Source: Paenibacillus montaniterrae
GTDB taxonomy: Bacteria > Bacillota > Bacilli > Paenibacillales > Paenibacillaceae
Direction of reading: 5' to 3'
Length of the DNA: 64,000 bases
Assembly (NCBI RefSeq): GCF_018403185.1
Contig: NZ_BOSE01000001.1
Span: 1,054,001 to 1,118,000, forward strand
The notes beneath the pieces were generated by a model. The model ran no database searches. It worked only from the letters and a program-made list of their open reading frames with translations, and had not been told where the DNA came from. The translations under genes and the position numbers were made by a program. Shown here one piece after another: positions 1 through 8,492 of the stretch (its first letter is position 1; every line of letters begins with the position of its first letter).

Positions 1-2
1 GC

Positions 3-677
3 CGCACAAAGCTGCGTGCCTCAAAGCTTACAGAGGCTCTGCAGGAGGCTGGCTTTAATGCGGACGAGCTGCATGGCGACTTGACGCAGGCAAAGCGTGA
101 GCAGGTCATGCGCAAATTTCGCGAGCTGAAGCTGCAAATATTGGTGGCGACTGATGTCGCTGCACGCGGGCTTGATGTGGAAGGCGTCTCTCATGTGTAC
201 AACTATGATATTCCGCTCGACGCAGAAAGCTATATTCACCGCATCGGCCGAACGGGCAGAGCAGGACATTCCGGCTATGCGATTACACTCGTTACCGCTA
301 AGGATATGAGCAAGCTTGATCTCATTGAGCGCGGTATTAAGATGACCATTGCGCGCCGAGCTATTGAGCAGCAGGAGCCTGCAAGCGGTCGCAAGGAGCG
401 TGCAGGCAAGGAAAATCGCGGTTCTCGTCAGCGCTCCAGACAGGACGCAATCGGCTCGCCGCCAAGCAAGCAGCATGAAGGCCGCGCTAAAACAAAAGCT
501 AAAAAGGATAATCCGTGGGAAATTACACAAGCAGATCTTGAATTTGCGCAAGGAAAAAAAGAAAAAGGCGCCAGAAAATCTTCCGGCAGCCAAGCAAAAT
601 CTCGTTCGGGCTCTAAACCGCGTTCCCAGGCTGGGCGCTCCGGCGGCCGCAGCTCGTCTCGCAGACGCTCACAATAA
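3..677 (+). CDS. DEAD-box RNA helicase, C-terminal part (5' end outside window)
   Basis: This is the end of an ATP-dependent RNA helicase of the DEAD-box family; the open frame runs in from the left edge, so the N-terminal ATPase half is missing. The visible part is the second RecA-like domain: motif V reads [11 protein letters not shown] and motif VI reads [10 protein letters not shown]. After that comes a tail of roughly 90 residues rich in Lys, Arg, Ser and Gly, typical of RNA-binding extensions. It is distinct from the complete CshA-type helicase at 29.6-31.1 kb. Such proteins unwind short RNA duplexes in ribosome assembly and mRNA decay, often in the cold. The subfamily cannot be assigned without the missing half. 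Confidence 0.9.
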   Translation, partial: RTKLRASKLTEALQEAGFNADELHGDLTQAKREQVMRKFRELKLQILVATDVAARGLDVEGVSHVYNYDIPLDAESYIHRIGRTGRAGHSGYAITLVTAKDMSKLDLIERGIKMTIARRAIEQQEPASGRKERAGKENRGSRQRSRQDAIGSPPSKQHEGRAKTKAKKDNPWEITQADLEFAQGKKEKGARKSSGSQAKSRSGSKPRSQAGRSGGRSSSRRRSQ

Positions 678-688
678 TAAAAACTAAG

Positions 689-720
689 GCAGCCGTCATT
701 GCTATAGCAGTGACGGCTGC
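689..720 (-). terminator. Intrinsic terminator of the diguanylate cyclase gene
   Basis: A perfect 10-bp stem (GCAGCCGTCA / TGACGGCTGC) is followed on the minus strand by a T-rich run. The last codons of the cyclase gene and its TAG stop form one arm and the loop. The helicase gene on the other strand ends 11 bp away, so the stem may also serve it weakly. Confidence 0.75.
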
Positions 721-2582
721 TCCTGTTTGAGCCGCGCTACCGAAGTTCTGTTGCGCCCCTCGCGCTTGGAGCGGTACAGCTGCTGATCAGCGGCATCCAT
801 CAACTCTATTTCACTACGGTAAAGAGACTTATGCTCCAATGCAGCGACGCCGATGCTTATCGTCGCATAGCCGAGCTCGCGCTTCGCATGCGGCAGCCTC
901 GCAAACTCCACCGCGCTCCGCATCTGCTCTGCCAGCTGATAAGCTTCAGCAAGTGGACAAGCAGGCAGCACAACAACAAACTCCTCCCCGCCAAACCGTG
1001 CAAACAGACTGTTCTCAGGAAGCTGCTCGCCAATAAGCTTTACAACCTGCTTAAGCAGAGCATCGCCTTGAATATGTCCATAGTTATCGTTATATTTCTT
1101 AAATTCATCAAGATCAAGCATAATCAGAGACAGTGGCGTACAGTTTTCCTTTGCCTGCTGGAACGCTTTCTGCATAAAAGCATTGAAGCGATGCCGATTG
1201 TAAATGCCCGTCAGGGCGTCCTTTGAAGCTAAATGCTCCAGCTGCTCATTAGCTGATCTAAGCTCCTTTGTACGCCGGTTAACCTGATCATCCAATGTTG
1301 CATTAAGCGTCGTAAGAGACTGATTCAGCTGCTCTGTTTCCAAAACCTTGTCAGCATAGCTTTTGCTCATCATAAACACCTGGATCACGACATACAAGCC
1401 TACTGCAAGCAAGGACAATGAGACAGATTTAATCCAGCCGTGCGCCAGCATGAAATCGTTAAACAAGCCGATGCTGACCAAAGTCAATCCGACAATGTTG
1501 GCAAAGTTGCGAATATGCTGCTCCCGATAGCCGCGATAAATGACATAGACCAAGTACACGAATCCAAGAACCGCAAAACAAAATAAATATTCAGCCATTC
1601 GCTGAAAAACAATTGGCTTTGTTATAAGCGTAGTTACTATCGCGGCAGTAATGGAAAAGGTAATAAGCTTCAGCACTTGCTTGGAAAATTGCTGCTTGTA
1701 CCATTCATAGACGAGAAAAACTAATAGCAATACCGTGGCATGAGTAAATAAATATTCCAGCCTCGTCCCCCAAAGATAAGAAACCTGCAGCAGCGTAAGC
1801 GAATAAAAAAACGGATCTGCAAAAAAGGCGCGAATGGCAAAGCATATGCAGAACAAGCCAAATATAAGAAACAGCTTCTCCTGGCGGCGGAACCAGGCAA
1901 ACAAAATCATAAACATCCCCATAATGAAAATACAACCAACAACAAACAGCATCCAAATGATGCTCGTATTAAATTTTTGAGCCACTTCCGAAGCCTCGCC
2001 TATAAAAATCGAATGCTCAAAGCCGCCTCGTTGATGCTCAAAGTTTGAAATTTGAATAGTGAGCAGCAGCTCATCTGTGCGCGGCACGAAATAGCCAAGC
2101 TTGGGCGACAATTCTGATTCATGCTCTTCAGCACTTGACCCGACACGGCCGTTGCTGGCAATTTCAATCAGGTCGGCGTAAAGCTTGTAAGCGCTGTATT
2201 GATGCGGAATATGAATAGCAAGGGTGCGTCCGACTAAGGCTCTCGGAATTTTAACTCTAGTTGCATAGGTTCCATACGTATTGGAAATTCCACCTTGCTC
2301 CTTAAATGAGCTCGGCAGCTGTACCGTACGCGCATAATCACGCAAAATGAAGCTGTATACCTCTGTTGGCTGCAGAAGCTGCTCCTCGAAATAAAACCAT
2401 TCGCCATCCAGTGAAGTGTAAAATTCAGCTGCATCACTGCCGCTGAAATCGATTAGCGCCAATGGATGATCCTCGGCTTGTGCGCTTTTCAAGGGTACAA
2501 GCACGACAAGCAGCATGCACAAAAGCAAAAAAACCAATATAATACCGATCCTCGAACGCAGCCTAACTACATTTCGCAACAA
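702..2582 (-). CDS. Membrane diguanylate cyclase, 7TMR-DISM sensor with GGDEF domain
   Basis: Predicted to make cyclic di-GMP from two GTP at the membrane in response to an extracellular signal. Order of parts: signal or anchor helix (about 10-37), an extracellular beta-rich 7TMR-DISM domain with GDLG-poor, jelly-roll-like sequence (about 40-175), seven membrane helices (about 205-405), a short coiled coil (about 410-450), then a GGDEF domain (about 455-615). The active-site loop reads FGGEEF, so the cyclase should be active. No EAL or HD-GYP domain follows. Translation starts at a TTG eight bases after GAGGTG. It is a single gene, cut off from the phn operon upstream by a terminator. The ligand is unknown. 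Confidence 0.88.
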   Translation of the reverse strand: MLRNVVRLRSRIGIILVFLLLCMLLVVLVPLKSAQAEDHPLALIDFSGSDAAEFYTSLDGEWFYFEEQLLQPTEVYSFILRDYARTVQLPSSFKEQGGISNTYGTYATRVKIPRALVGRTLAIHIPHQYSAYKLYADLIEIASNGRVGSSAEEHESELSPKLGYFVPRTDELLLTIQISNFEHQRGGFEHSIFIGEASEVAQKFNTSIIWMLFVVGCIFIMGMFMILFAWFRRQEKLFLIFGLFCICFAIRAFFADPFFYSLTLLQVSYLWGTRLEYLFTHATVLLLVFLVYEWYKQQFSKQVLKLITFSITAAIVTTLITKPIVFQRMAEYLFCFAVLGFVYLVYVIYRGYREQHIRNFANIVGLTLVSIGLFNDFMLAHGWIKSVSLSLLAVGLYVVIQVFMMSKSYADKVLETEQLNQSLTTLNATLDDQVNRRTKELRSANEQLEHLASKDALTGIYNRHRFNAFMQKAFQQAKENCTPLSLIMLDLDEFKKYNDNYGHIQGDALLKQVVKLIGEQLPENSLFARFGGEEFVVVLPACPLAEAYQLAEQMRSAVEFARLPHAKRELGYATISIGVAALEHKSLYRSEIELMDAADQQLYRSKREGRNRTSVARLKQEQPSLL

Positions 2583-2682
2583 TGAGCGTTCACCTCTGTC
2601 ACTTTATCTAAACGCGAATAGCGCCATGAAAGTATGCTTAGCTAGAATTCTACACATTATTTACAAAATTACAATAAACAAA

Positions 2683-2720
2683 AAACTCCTGTCTTCAATT
2701 GCTTGAAGCTTCAGGAGTTT
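2683..2720 (-). terminator. Terminator at the end of the phn operon
   Basis: A nine-base stem AAACTCCTG / CAGGAGTTT is extended by an inner CTTCAA / TTGAAG helix and followed on the minus strand by six T. It separates phnE from the cyclase gene. Confidence 0.85.
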
Positions 2721-2738
2721 GCATATGGCGCAATACAT

Positions 2739-3545
2739 TTAGCCTTGCACGAGCTTTGCTCTTATTTTACTGGAAATATACTCAATCAACAAAATCAATA
2801 CAATTAAACCAATCAATATCGAGCCTGCTTCAGACCAGCGATAGGAATTCATCGCAAATATGAGCGGCGCGCCTATGCCGCCTGCCGCCACCAGACCCAA
2901 GATCGCCGCATCGCGCAAATTCATATCATAGCGATAAATCATAATCGATAGAAACATGGCCGTAAGCTGAGGAATAATGCCGAAGCGTATTTTCTCAAAC
3001 GTGGTGCAGCCGATCGACTCCATCGATTCCAGAATCGACGTATCCAAGTCTTCAATAACATCTGCAAACAGCTTGGAAAGCATGCCTATGCTTGTAAGCG
3101 ACATCGTCAAAACGCCTGCAAACGGTCCTTGCCCGGTAACTCGAATAAACATTAAGCCGTAGACAACTGCAGGGATCGTACGAATGACGATAAGCATAAA
3201 ACGAATTACCGCCGCAATCGGCTTCGGTACAATATTAGACGCCGATAAAAAAGCAAGAGGGATGGCCAGCAATCCACCGACAATCGTTCCCAGCAGTGCA
3301 ATCGCCATCGTTTCCAGCAATAAATAAGCGACCCCTTTATCCGTAAAATTAAACAGCAAATCAAGATCAGGGTTAATAATACCCTTCACGATATTACCGG
3401 CGATTTCCAGGCCATTGATCGTTAGTTTATTAAACTGAATGGCTGAGGTTGACCAGAAAAAAATGATCAGAATAACCGTTGTTGCCACAGCATGCAGAAA
3501 GCGGAGCCGGGGTTGCTTTCGCAGTTGTGCTTCTATAGCGTTCAT
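2739..3545 (-). CDS. phnE: Phosphonate-type ABC transporter permease (second PhnE)
   Basis: Membrane-spanning subunit of an ABC importer for phosphonates or related phosphorus compounds. It has about six hydrophobic helices and a cytoplasmic coupling loop of the EAA type near residues 165-195 (MESIGCTTFEKIRFGIIPQ). It is a paralogue of the upstream permease, so the transporter probably uses a PhnE heterodimer. I place the start at the ATG at 3545, which has GGAG seven bases upstream; a longer frame to 3584 would overlap the neighbour and has no ribosome site. Last gene of the operon. Confidence 0.88.
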   Translation of the reverse strand: MNAIEAQLRKQPRLRFLHAVATTVILIIFFWSTSAIQFNKLTINGLEIAGNIVKGIINPDLDLLFNFTDKGVAYLLLETMAIALLGTIVGGLLAIPLAFLSASNIVPKPIAAVIRFMLIVIRTIPAVVYGLMFIRVTGQGPFAGVLTMSLTSIGMLSKLFADVIEDLDTSILESMESIGCTTFEKIRFGIIPQLTAMFLSIMIYRYDMNLRDAAILGLVAAGGIGAPLIFAMNSYRWSEAGSILIGLIVLILLIEYISSKIRAKLVQG

Positions 3546-3555
3546 ACAGCATCTC

Positions 3556-4368
3556 CTATGACAGTTTTTTACGGAAATATGCACTGATTGATTCGATGAT
3601 ATATACCGTGATCACGAGCAGCAGCAAAATCATGCCCACATTGGCGTAATTGCGCCAGCCCAAGCTTTCATTAAGCAGCAAGCCGATCCCTCCCGCTCCT
3701 ACATAGCCTAAAATCGAGGCATAGCGCACATTTCCTTCAAAGCAAAATAGTGAGGTCGACAAATAATTAGGCAGCACCTGTGGGAAAATTGCGTAGCGGA
3801 ACGACTGCAATGTTGACATTCCCATCGCATGCATAGCCTCGTACGCCCCCATTTCTGCATTCTCGATTTGCTCATAAAGCAGCTTGCCAACATAGGCAAC
3901 TGAAAATATGAAAATCGCAACCGTTCCCGCCATCGTGCCAAGTCCGAATATAAAGGTTGCAATTAATGCCACTACTAAAGTCGGCAGCGTGCGCAGCAAG
4001 CTGAGAAAAAATTTAACAAGTGCAGCCAGCCAGGCATGCTTGTTAATATTTCTTGCTGCCAAAATCGCTAACGGAAGCGCACATACAGCGCCAAGCAGCG
4101 AACCGAACAGCGACATTTTAATCGTTGCGATCAGCGGCTGCCAAAGCTGACTGCCGTATTCCCAGTTAGGTGGAACCATATTCTGAAGAATAACGAAAAA
4201 CTCCGAAATTCTCCTGACAAGTAGCTGGAAATCGAAATCCGTCATTTTCGCCGAATAATAAATAAGTACAAGCGCAACTGCGATATACAACGGCATAAAG
4301 GAGCGGGGCTCATAGACGGTCCTGCCATTAGGCAGTGTAATGCTTTTCCGCAGCAGTCTGTTCAGCAT
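3556..4368 (-). CDS. phnE: Phosphonate-type ABC transporter permease (first PhnE)
   Basis: Inner-membrane permease pairing with the second PhnE and with PhnC. About six membrane helices and an EAA-like loop (AMHAMGMSTLQSFRYAIFPQ) are visible. The ATG at 4368 is preferred because AGGGAGG lies 11 bases upstream; the frame could also begin at 4401. Either start lies inside the 3' end of phnC, implying translational coupling. The downstream permease begins 10 bp after its stop. Confidence 0.88.
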   Translation of the reverse strand: MLNRLLRKSITLPNGRTVYEPRSFMPLYIAVALVLIYYSAKMTDFDFQLLVRRISEFFVILQNMVPPNWEYGSQLWQPLIATIKMSLFGSLLGAVCALPLAILAARNINKHAWLAALVKFFLSLLRTLPTLVVALIATFIFGLGTMAGTVAIFIFSVAYVGKLLYEQIENAEMGAYEAMHAMGMSTLQSFRYAIFPQVLPNYLSTSLFCFEGNVRYASILGYVGAGGIGLLLNESLGWRNYANVGMILLLLVITVYIIESISAYFRKKLS

Positions 4369-5128
4369 GCTCGCCCAGGCCTCCCTCTTCCAGCTTGCCA
4401 TTGTAAATATGATGCAAAATTTGCTCGTTCACCTCTTCTGCCGTGCCGTCAAATACGATTTCTCCTGCACGAATTCCAATGACACGGCTTGCATATGCGA
4501 GCGCCAAATCGACATGATGGATATTAATTAAAATCGTCATATTCAGCTGCTCGTTAATATTTTTAAAATCATTCATAACCTGATGAGCGGTAACGGGATC
4601 AAGCGAAGCGACCGGCTCGTCCGCCAATATAATGCTTGGATTTTGCGCAAGCGTCCTGGCCAGCGCTACACGCTGCTGCTGTCCGCCAGAAAGCTGATCA
4701 ACCCGCACAAACGCCTTGTCCAAAATCCCTACCCGATCAAGCGCCATCAGCGCCTGCTTTTTCTCCTCCTTCGTAAATATTCCGAGCAGCTTGCGCCACC
4801 ACGGCATCTCAGGCACAAAGGCAACGAGCACATTTTTAATAACTGACATACGCGTCACCAGATTGAAGGATTGAAAGATCATTCCTATATTGCGTCTTAA
4901 TCTTCTAATTTGCCTGCCTCTAAGCTCGCTAATTTCTACATCATTTACTTTTAAGGAGCCGTCGGTTATGTGGTGCATCCGGTTAATACAGCGCAGCAGA
5001 GTCGACTTGCCAGCGCCGGATAAGCCGATAATTGCAACAAATTCTCCCTGCTCAATGACAGCATTAATATTTTTCAAAGCATGATAGCCGTTAGGATACT
5101 GCTTATTAACTTGTTCAAACTGAATCAT
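4328..5128 (-). CDS. phnC: Phosphonate-type ABC transporter ATP-binding protein PhnC
   Basis: ATPase that powers the importer. Walker A is GLSGAGKST (about 36-44), the Q loop is in MIFQSFN, the signature is LSGGQQQRVALA (about 147-158), and Walker B plus the D loop read ILADEPVASLD. Length (266 residues) is normal. It follows phnD after a stem-loop that may lower its transcription relative to the binding protein, and it overlaps phnE by tens of bases. Confidence 0.93.
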   Translation of the reverse strand: MIQFEQVNKQYPNGYHALKNINAVIEQGEFVAIIGLSGAGKSTLLRCINRMHHITDGSLKVNDVEISELRGRQIRRLRRNIGMIFQSFNLVTRMSVIKNVLVAFVPEMPWWRKLLGIFTKEEKKQALMALDRVGILDKAFVRVDQLSGGQQQRVALARTLAQNPSIILADEPVASLDPVTAHQVMNDFKNINEQLNMTILINIHHVDLALAYASRVIGIRAGEIVFDGTAEEVNEQILHHIYNGKLEEGGLGEHAEQTAAEKHYTA

Positions 5129-5148
5129 TTAAAAATCCCCATTCATTG

Positions 5149-5183
5149 AAAAATGAGAACATGGGATGCATGTTCTCATTTTT
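5149..5183 (-). terminator. Stem-loop between phnD and phnC (partial terminator or mRNA stabiliser)
   Basis: A perfect 14-bp inverted repeat (AAAAATGAGAACAT / ATGTTCTCATTTTT) with a seven-base loop, U-rich on both strands. Sitting inside the operon, it could let most transcripts end after phnD, giving excess binding protein, as is common in ABC importer operons. Confidence 0.75.
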
Positions 5184-5230
5184 TTCATTGATTAATGTGT
5201 TGCCATATAGGCGTTATCAACCGATCCAAG

Positions 5231-6331
5231 CTATTGCAGCTGTTGAACCAGCTCTTGTGCTTTACGCTCATTGTCGTAGTCGGAATCCTTCGCTACCTGG
5301 TATCCGCCATGACTGTAAATTGCAATTACTTCTTTGCCGGCATCAGAGTTGCCGATATTAATAAATGCAGTTTGCAGCGCTTGCTTAAGCTCATCGGTCA
5401 TAATTGGCGAGTTTTTGCTAACGCTTATCGTATCGTTATAAATAGCTGGCATAACACCGATTAGATCTGTTTCTTCCCAAATCGATGCGCTGCGGCCGTA
5501 TTCCGTAGTCCATTTTTCTTCATAGTCGCGTCTTGCGTCCGCATAAGTTACCAATAGATCGGTCTGACCTGCCGCCAAGCGTGCAAATGCGTTAGCATAA
5601 GAGTCTGCTTGTACCACTTGTGAAAGATCGGAGATCGTTTTGCCGAAATTTTCTTTAAGCCACAATGCCGGGTAAATATAGCCTGCAGGAGATGATGTGG
5701 ACATGACATTCCAAGCAGCGCCATCCAAATCCTCAAAAGTTAATGCTTCGCCATTGTTCACTTTTTCAGCCAGCGCCTTACCTTTTTCTGAAGGTCCGGC
5801 AACAAGGATCGCACGATAAGAGGTTGTTTGCTGGTCGGTTCCTTCTGTCGGCTCGTTATTGTTCCAATCTGCCGGATTGTCGGAATCATTGCTTAAACCA
5901 GCGCGAGTAGCTGTCAAAATCACTTCAGCACCATCATCGTACAGTACATAGGTACCGCCTGGAATAAGCCCTACATCAGTTGTGCCTGCCGATAACGCTT
6001 CGCCAACGGCTTCATAGTTCGTACCAACGCTAATATCTACACTCCCTACCTCATAACCTAGCGCGGCCAATTCCGTTTTAAGCATGTCCTTTAAAGGCTC
6101 AGTCGCTGTAATAATTTCTTGTGGATCACGAGACGGAACAAAGCTTACTGAAAGCTTGTCTATGCTCTTAGCCTCACTTTGCGCTGCACTGTTGTCCCCA
6201 TTGTTTGCTGCTTGCTCGTTCGCTGCATTCCCGGCTCCATTTGTCGGGTTGTTTCCCCCGTTATTTCCGCCGCAGGCTGCGAGTAAAGCGACCATAACGA
6301 GCAGGTTCAACCATAAGCCTAGCTTTTTCAT
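5231..6331 (-). CDS. phnD: Phosphonate-type ABC transporter substrate-binding lipoprotein PhnD
   Basis: Extracellular solute-binding protein that hands substrate to PhnE/PhnC. The N-terminus has a lipoprotein signal with the lipobox LAAC at about residues 17-20, followed by an Asn/Gly-rich linker of some 35 residues. The rest matches the PhnD/SsuA periplasmic-binding fold (SVSFVPSRDPQEI near the start of the mature domain, then a GGTYVLY segment). Start ATG with GGAGGG upstream. Natural ligand could be phosphonate, phosphite or phosphate; the Pho-box-like array upstream fits phosphorus starvation control. Confidence 0.9.
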   Translation of the reverse strand: MKKLGLWLNLLVMVALLAACGGNNGGNNPTNGAGNAANEQAANNGDNSAAQSEAKSIDKLSVSFVPSRDPQEIITATEPLKDMLKTELAALGYEVGSVDISVGTNYEAVGEALSAGTTDVGLIPGGTYVLYDDGAEVILTATRAGLSNDSDNPADWNNNEPTEGTDQQTTSYRAILVAGPSEKGKALAEKVNNGEALTFEDLDGAAWNVMSTSSPAGYIYPALWLKENFGKTISDLSQVVQADSYANAFARLAAGQTDLLVTYADARRDYEEKWTTEYGRSASIWEETDLIGVMPAIYNDTISVSKNSPIMTDELKQALQTAFINIGNSDAGKEVIAIYSHGGYQVAKDSDYDNERKAQELVQQLQ

Positions 6332-6419
6332 TTGGATATTCCCTCCACATTCCCTTTTCGATTCGGACCATGATTATCTGTTGTAGTATGGTCTGTCTTA
6401 TGCTTGCACCTTAAAACTT

Positions 6420-6468
6420 TAACAACGAATTATCAATGCAATGTCAACGAATTATTAAGCTTTGTTAA
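6420..6468 (-). promoter_or_regulatory. Phased PhoP-box-like array upstream of phnD
   Basis: On the minus strand, hexamers TTAACA, TTAATA, TTGACA, TTGATA and TTGTTA begin at spacings of 10, 11, 11 and 11 bp (plus-strand starts 6463, 6453, 6442, 6431, 6420). The Bacillus PhoP site is known as TTAACA-like hexamers on an 11-bp period. The array lies about 90-140 bp before phnD and also faces the divergent nucleotidase gene. Binding is inferred. Confidence 0.6.
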
Positions 6469-6571
6469 AGAATGCCATAACGACAGTCCGCATAATAAGA
6501 AATTGTAAATAAGCGCAATAAATAAAAGCTTCATACTATACTTGTTGTAGTTGAGAGAAAGAGGTGAGCGT

Positions 6572-8119
6572 ATGACGACGCATCATATTCAATTACTGCT
6601 AACGAGCGACATTCACGGCTATATTATGCCGACCGCTTATCGCGGCGTGCAGGAGCATTTAGGGCTTGCTTTGCTGGCATCGACCATTGAGCAGCTGCGC
6701 AAGGAGCGCCCAACACTATTGATCGATAATGGAGACTTGATACAGGGCAGTCCGCTAGTTTATTACAGCAATGCTTTTCAAGCAGATAAGCCGAATCCGA
6801 TTATCGCAGCAGCGAACACCATTGGCTACGATGCAGCAGTGCTCGGCAACCATGAATTCAATTACGGCTTGCAGCATTTGAATAAGGCGATTGAACAGTC
6901 GCAATTCCCTTGGCTTTGCTGCAACATCGTGCATGAAGACGGCAGTCCATGGGTACAGCCCTATCACATTTTTGAGGTAGATGGAGTTAGAATTGGCGTG
7001 CTCGGTGTTACGACTCATTTTATAACGCAATGGGAGCGGCCTGAGCATATTGCGGGGCTTACGATTAACGATGCGCTTGAAGCAGCTCGTTACTGGCTGG
7101 AGGTGATGAAGCAAGAGGAGGTTCATATTTCGGTCATTAGCTATCATGGAGGCTTTTCGCACTGTTTGGAAACTGGAGAAGCAGAGGAGGCTAGCAGCGG
7201 TGAAAATCAAGGCTATCAAATGCTGGCAGAGCTTGACTTTGATATTTTGCTGACAGGCCATCAGCATCGCGAGCTTGCCGCTTCAGCTCATGGCAAATCT
7301 ATCGTGCAGCCAGGCTATCGCGGCGCTTATGTCGGAAAAATCGAAATAACGGTGGAGCTGGAGCAAGGAAAATGCATCAGCAAGCAGCATAAGGCACAAC
7401 TGATCGCGGCCAAGCCGGAGCTAACGCCGATGCAGGGCGTAGTCGATGCAGTTAGCGTTATGCATGAAGCGACAGAGCAGTGGCTGGATCAAACGCTTGC
7501 GGTCGTAAACGGCAATATGTTTTATGAGGACGCATTCGATGTGAGAGTACATAAGCATGCATATGTTCAATTTTTACAGGAGCTGCAAATGTATGCTACG
7601 GGAGCGTCTATTTCCTGCGCTTCACTGTTACATGATCTGCCTGGAGGGTTCAAACCAACAATTACGATGCGCGATATCGTAACTAATTACATTTACCCGA
7701 ACACATTAAAGGTGCTTGCCGTTACAGGAGAGCAAATGCTGATGGCGCTGGAGCAATCCGCCTCTTACTTCGAGCTGGTCGACGGCAAGCTTACAGTTTC
7801 TCCCGCCTTCCAGTATCCTAAAAGCCAAGGCTACAATTACGATATGTGGGAAGGCATAGACTATGTAATCGATCCAGCCAAGCCCGTAGGCCAGCGCATT
7901 GTAAAGGCAACGTATCGCGGTCAGCCGATTGAGCCGAGCCGGGTGTACGAGGTCGTGATGAACAGCTACCGAGCTACTGGTGCAGGCAATTTCCCTTATT
8001 TCGCTACATGCCCGGTGCTGCAGGATCAGCAAATCGATATGACCGAGCTGATCGCCGACTATTTGCGCAGGCGTCCGGTAATACATGCAAGCTGTAAGCC
8101 CAACTGGAAGGTAGTTTAA
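6572..8119 (+). CDS. Metallophosphoesterase / 5'-nucleotidase family protein
   Basis: A two-domain phosphatase of the UshA/5'-nucleotidase family, which removes phosphate from nucleotides or UDP-sugars using two metal ions. The N-terminal metallophosphoesterase domain shows SDIHGY, NGDLIQGSP, GNHEFNYG, SYHGGF and GHQHRE, which supply the metal ligands; the C-terminal domain (about 340-500) has the usual substrate-binding fold. There is no signal peptide, so it should be cytoplasmic, unlike E. coli UshA. The ATG at 6572 has GAGGTG five bases upstream and is preferred over an upstream TTG. It is divergent from phnD across a Pho-box-like array, suggesting a shared role in phosphorus salvage. Its TAA stop lies inside the end of repeat A1. 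Confidence 0.85.
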   Translation: MTTHHIQLLLTSDIHGYIMPTAYRGVQEHLGLALLASTIEQLRKERPTLLIDNGDLIQGSPLVYYSNAFQADKPNPIIAAANTIGYDAAVLGNHEFNYGLQHLNKAIEQSQFPWLCCNIVHEDGSPWVQPYHIFEVDGVRIGVLGVTTHFITQWERPEHIAGLTINDALEAARYWLEVMKQEEVHISVISYHGGFSHCLETGEAEEASSGENQGYQMLAELDFDILLTGHQHRELAASAHGKSIVQPGYRGAYVGKIEITVELEQGKCISKQHKAQLIAAKPELTPMQGVVDAVSVMHEATEQWLDQTLAVVNGNMFYEDAFDVRVHKHAYVQFLQELQMYATGASISCASLLHDLPGGFKPTITMRDIVTNYIYPNTLKVLAVTGEQMLMALEQSASYFELVDGKLTVSPAFQYPKSQGYNYDMWEGIDYVIDPAKPVGQRIVKATYRGQPIEPSRVYEVVMNSYRATGAGNFPYFATCPVLQDQQIDMTELIADYLRRRPVIHASCKPNWKVV

Positions 8120-8282
8120 AAAGCTGGACTTTGATGACGATGCGTTGCTTTGTAGCGTAGTCGGCGGCGAATCTTGAACGCTAGCGAAAACTGCGGTGCT
8201 CACGTAGCTCTGCTCTACGCTGCGCTCCTCGTTTTCTACTAGCGTCCAAGCTTCTTGGTCCTGAAAGCCCAGCTTTTTAAAC
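8114..8282 (+). repeat. Repeat A, copy 1 (full length)
   Basis: A 169-bp module with perfect terminal inverted repeats GTTTAAAAAGCTGG / CCAGCTTTTTAAAC. Inside is a second long imperfect stem, GAATCTTGAACGCTAGCGAAAAC-like against its complement near 8231-8254. The module contains the stop codon of the nucleotidase gene and reads in the same sense. It has no coding capacity. Other copies: 8299, 54838, 57236, 57436 and 57620. Confidence 0.85.
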
Positions 8283-8298
8283 CTCGATTTTAAGAAAA

Positions 8299-8481
8299 GT
8301 TTAAAAAGCTGGACTTTGATGACGATGCGTTGCTTTGTAGCGTAGTCGGCGGCGAATCTTGAACGCTAGCGAAAGCTTATGCTTTCGAAGTATGTTTCCT
8401 GCGGAAACATTGTAGGTGCTCACGTAGCTTGTGCCTACGCTGCGCTCCTCGTTTTCTACTAGCGTCCAAGCTTCTTGGTCC
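8299..8481 (+). repeat. Repeat A, copy 2 (insert-bearing subtype, right end lost)
   Basis: Same module as copy 1, but with about 35 extra bases in the central arm that themselves form small hairpins (CGAAAGCTTATGCTTTCG and a TGTTTCC/GGAAACA stem). The right terminal repeat is missing, and the sequence passes straight into repeat B. The only other insert-bearing A copy, at 57236, is likewise the one next to B. Confidence 0.8.
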
Positions 8482-8492
8482 ATACAGTGGTG

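Noticed and set aside
3546..3584. Longer N-terminus for the second PhnE
   Set aside because: It would overlap the upstream gene and lacks a ribosome site, while ATG 3545 has one.
8301..8483. Open frame of 60 codons on the minus strand
   Set aside because: It lies wholly inside repeat A2 and has no ribosome site. Comparable frames in the B array (9154-9339) and the right block (57156-57338) are rejected for the same reason.
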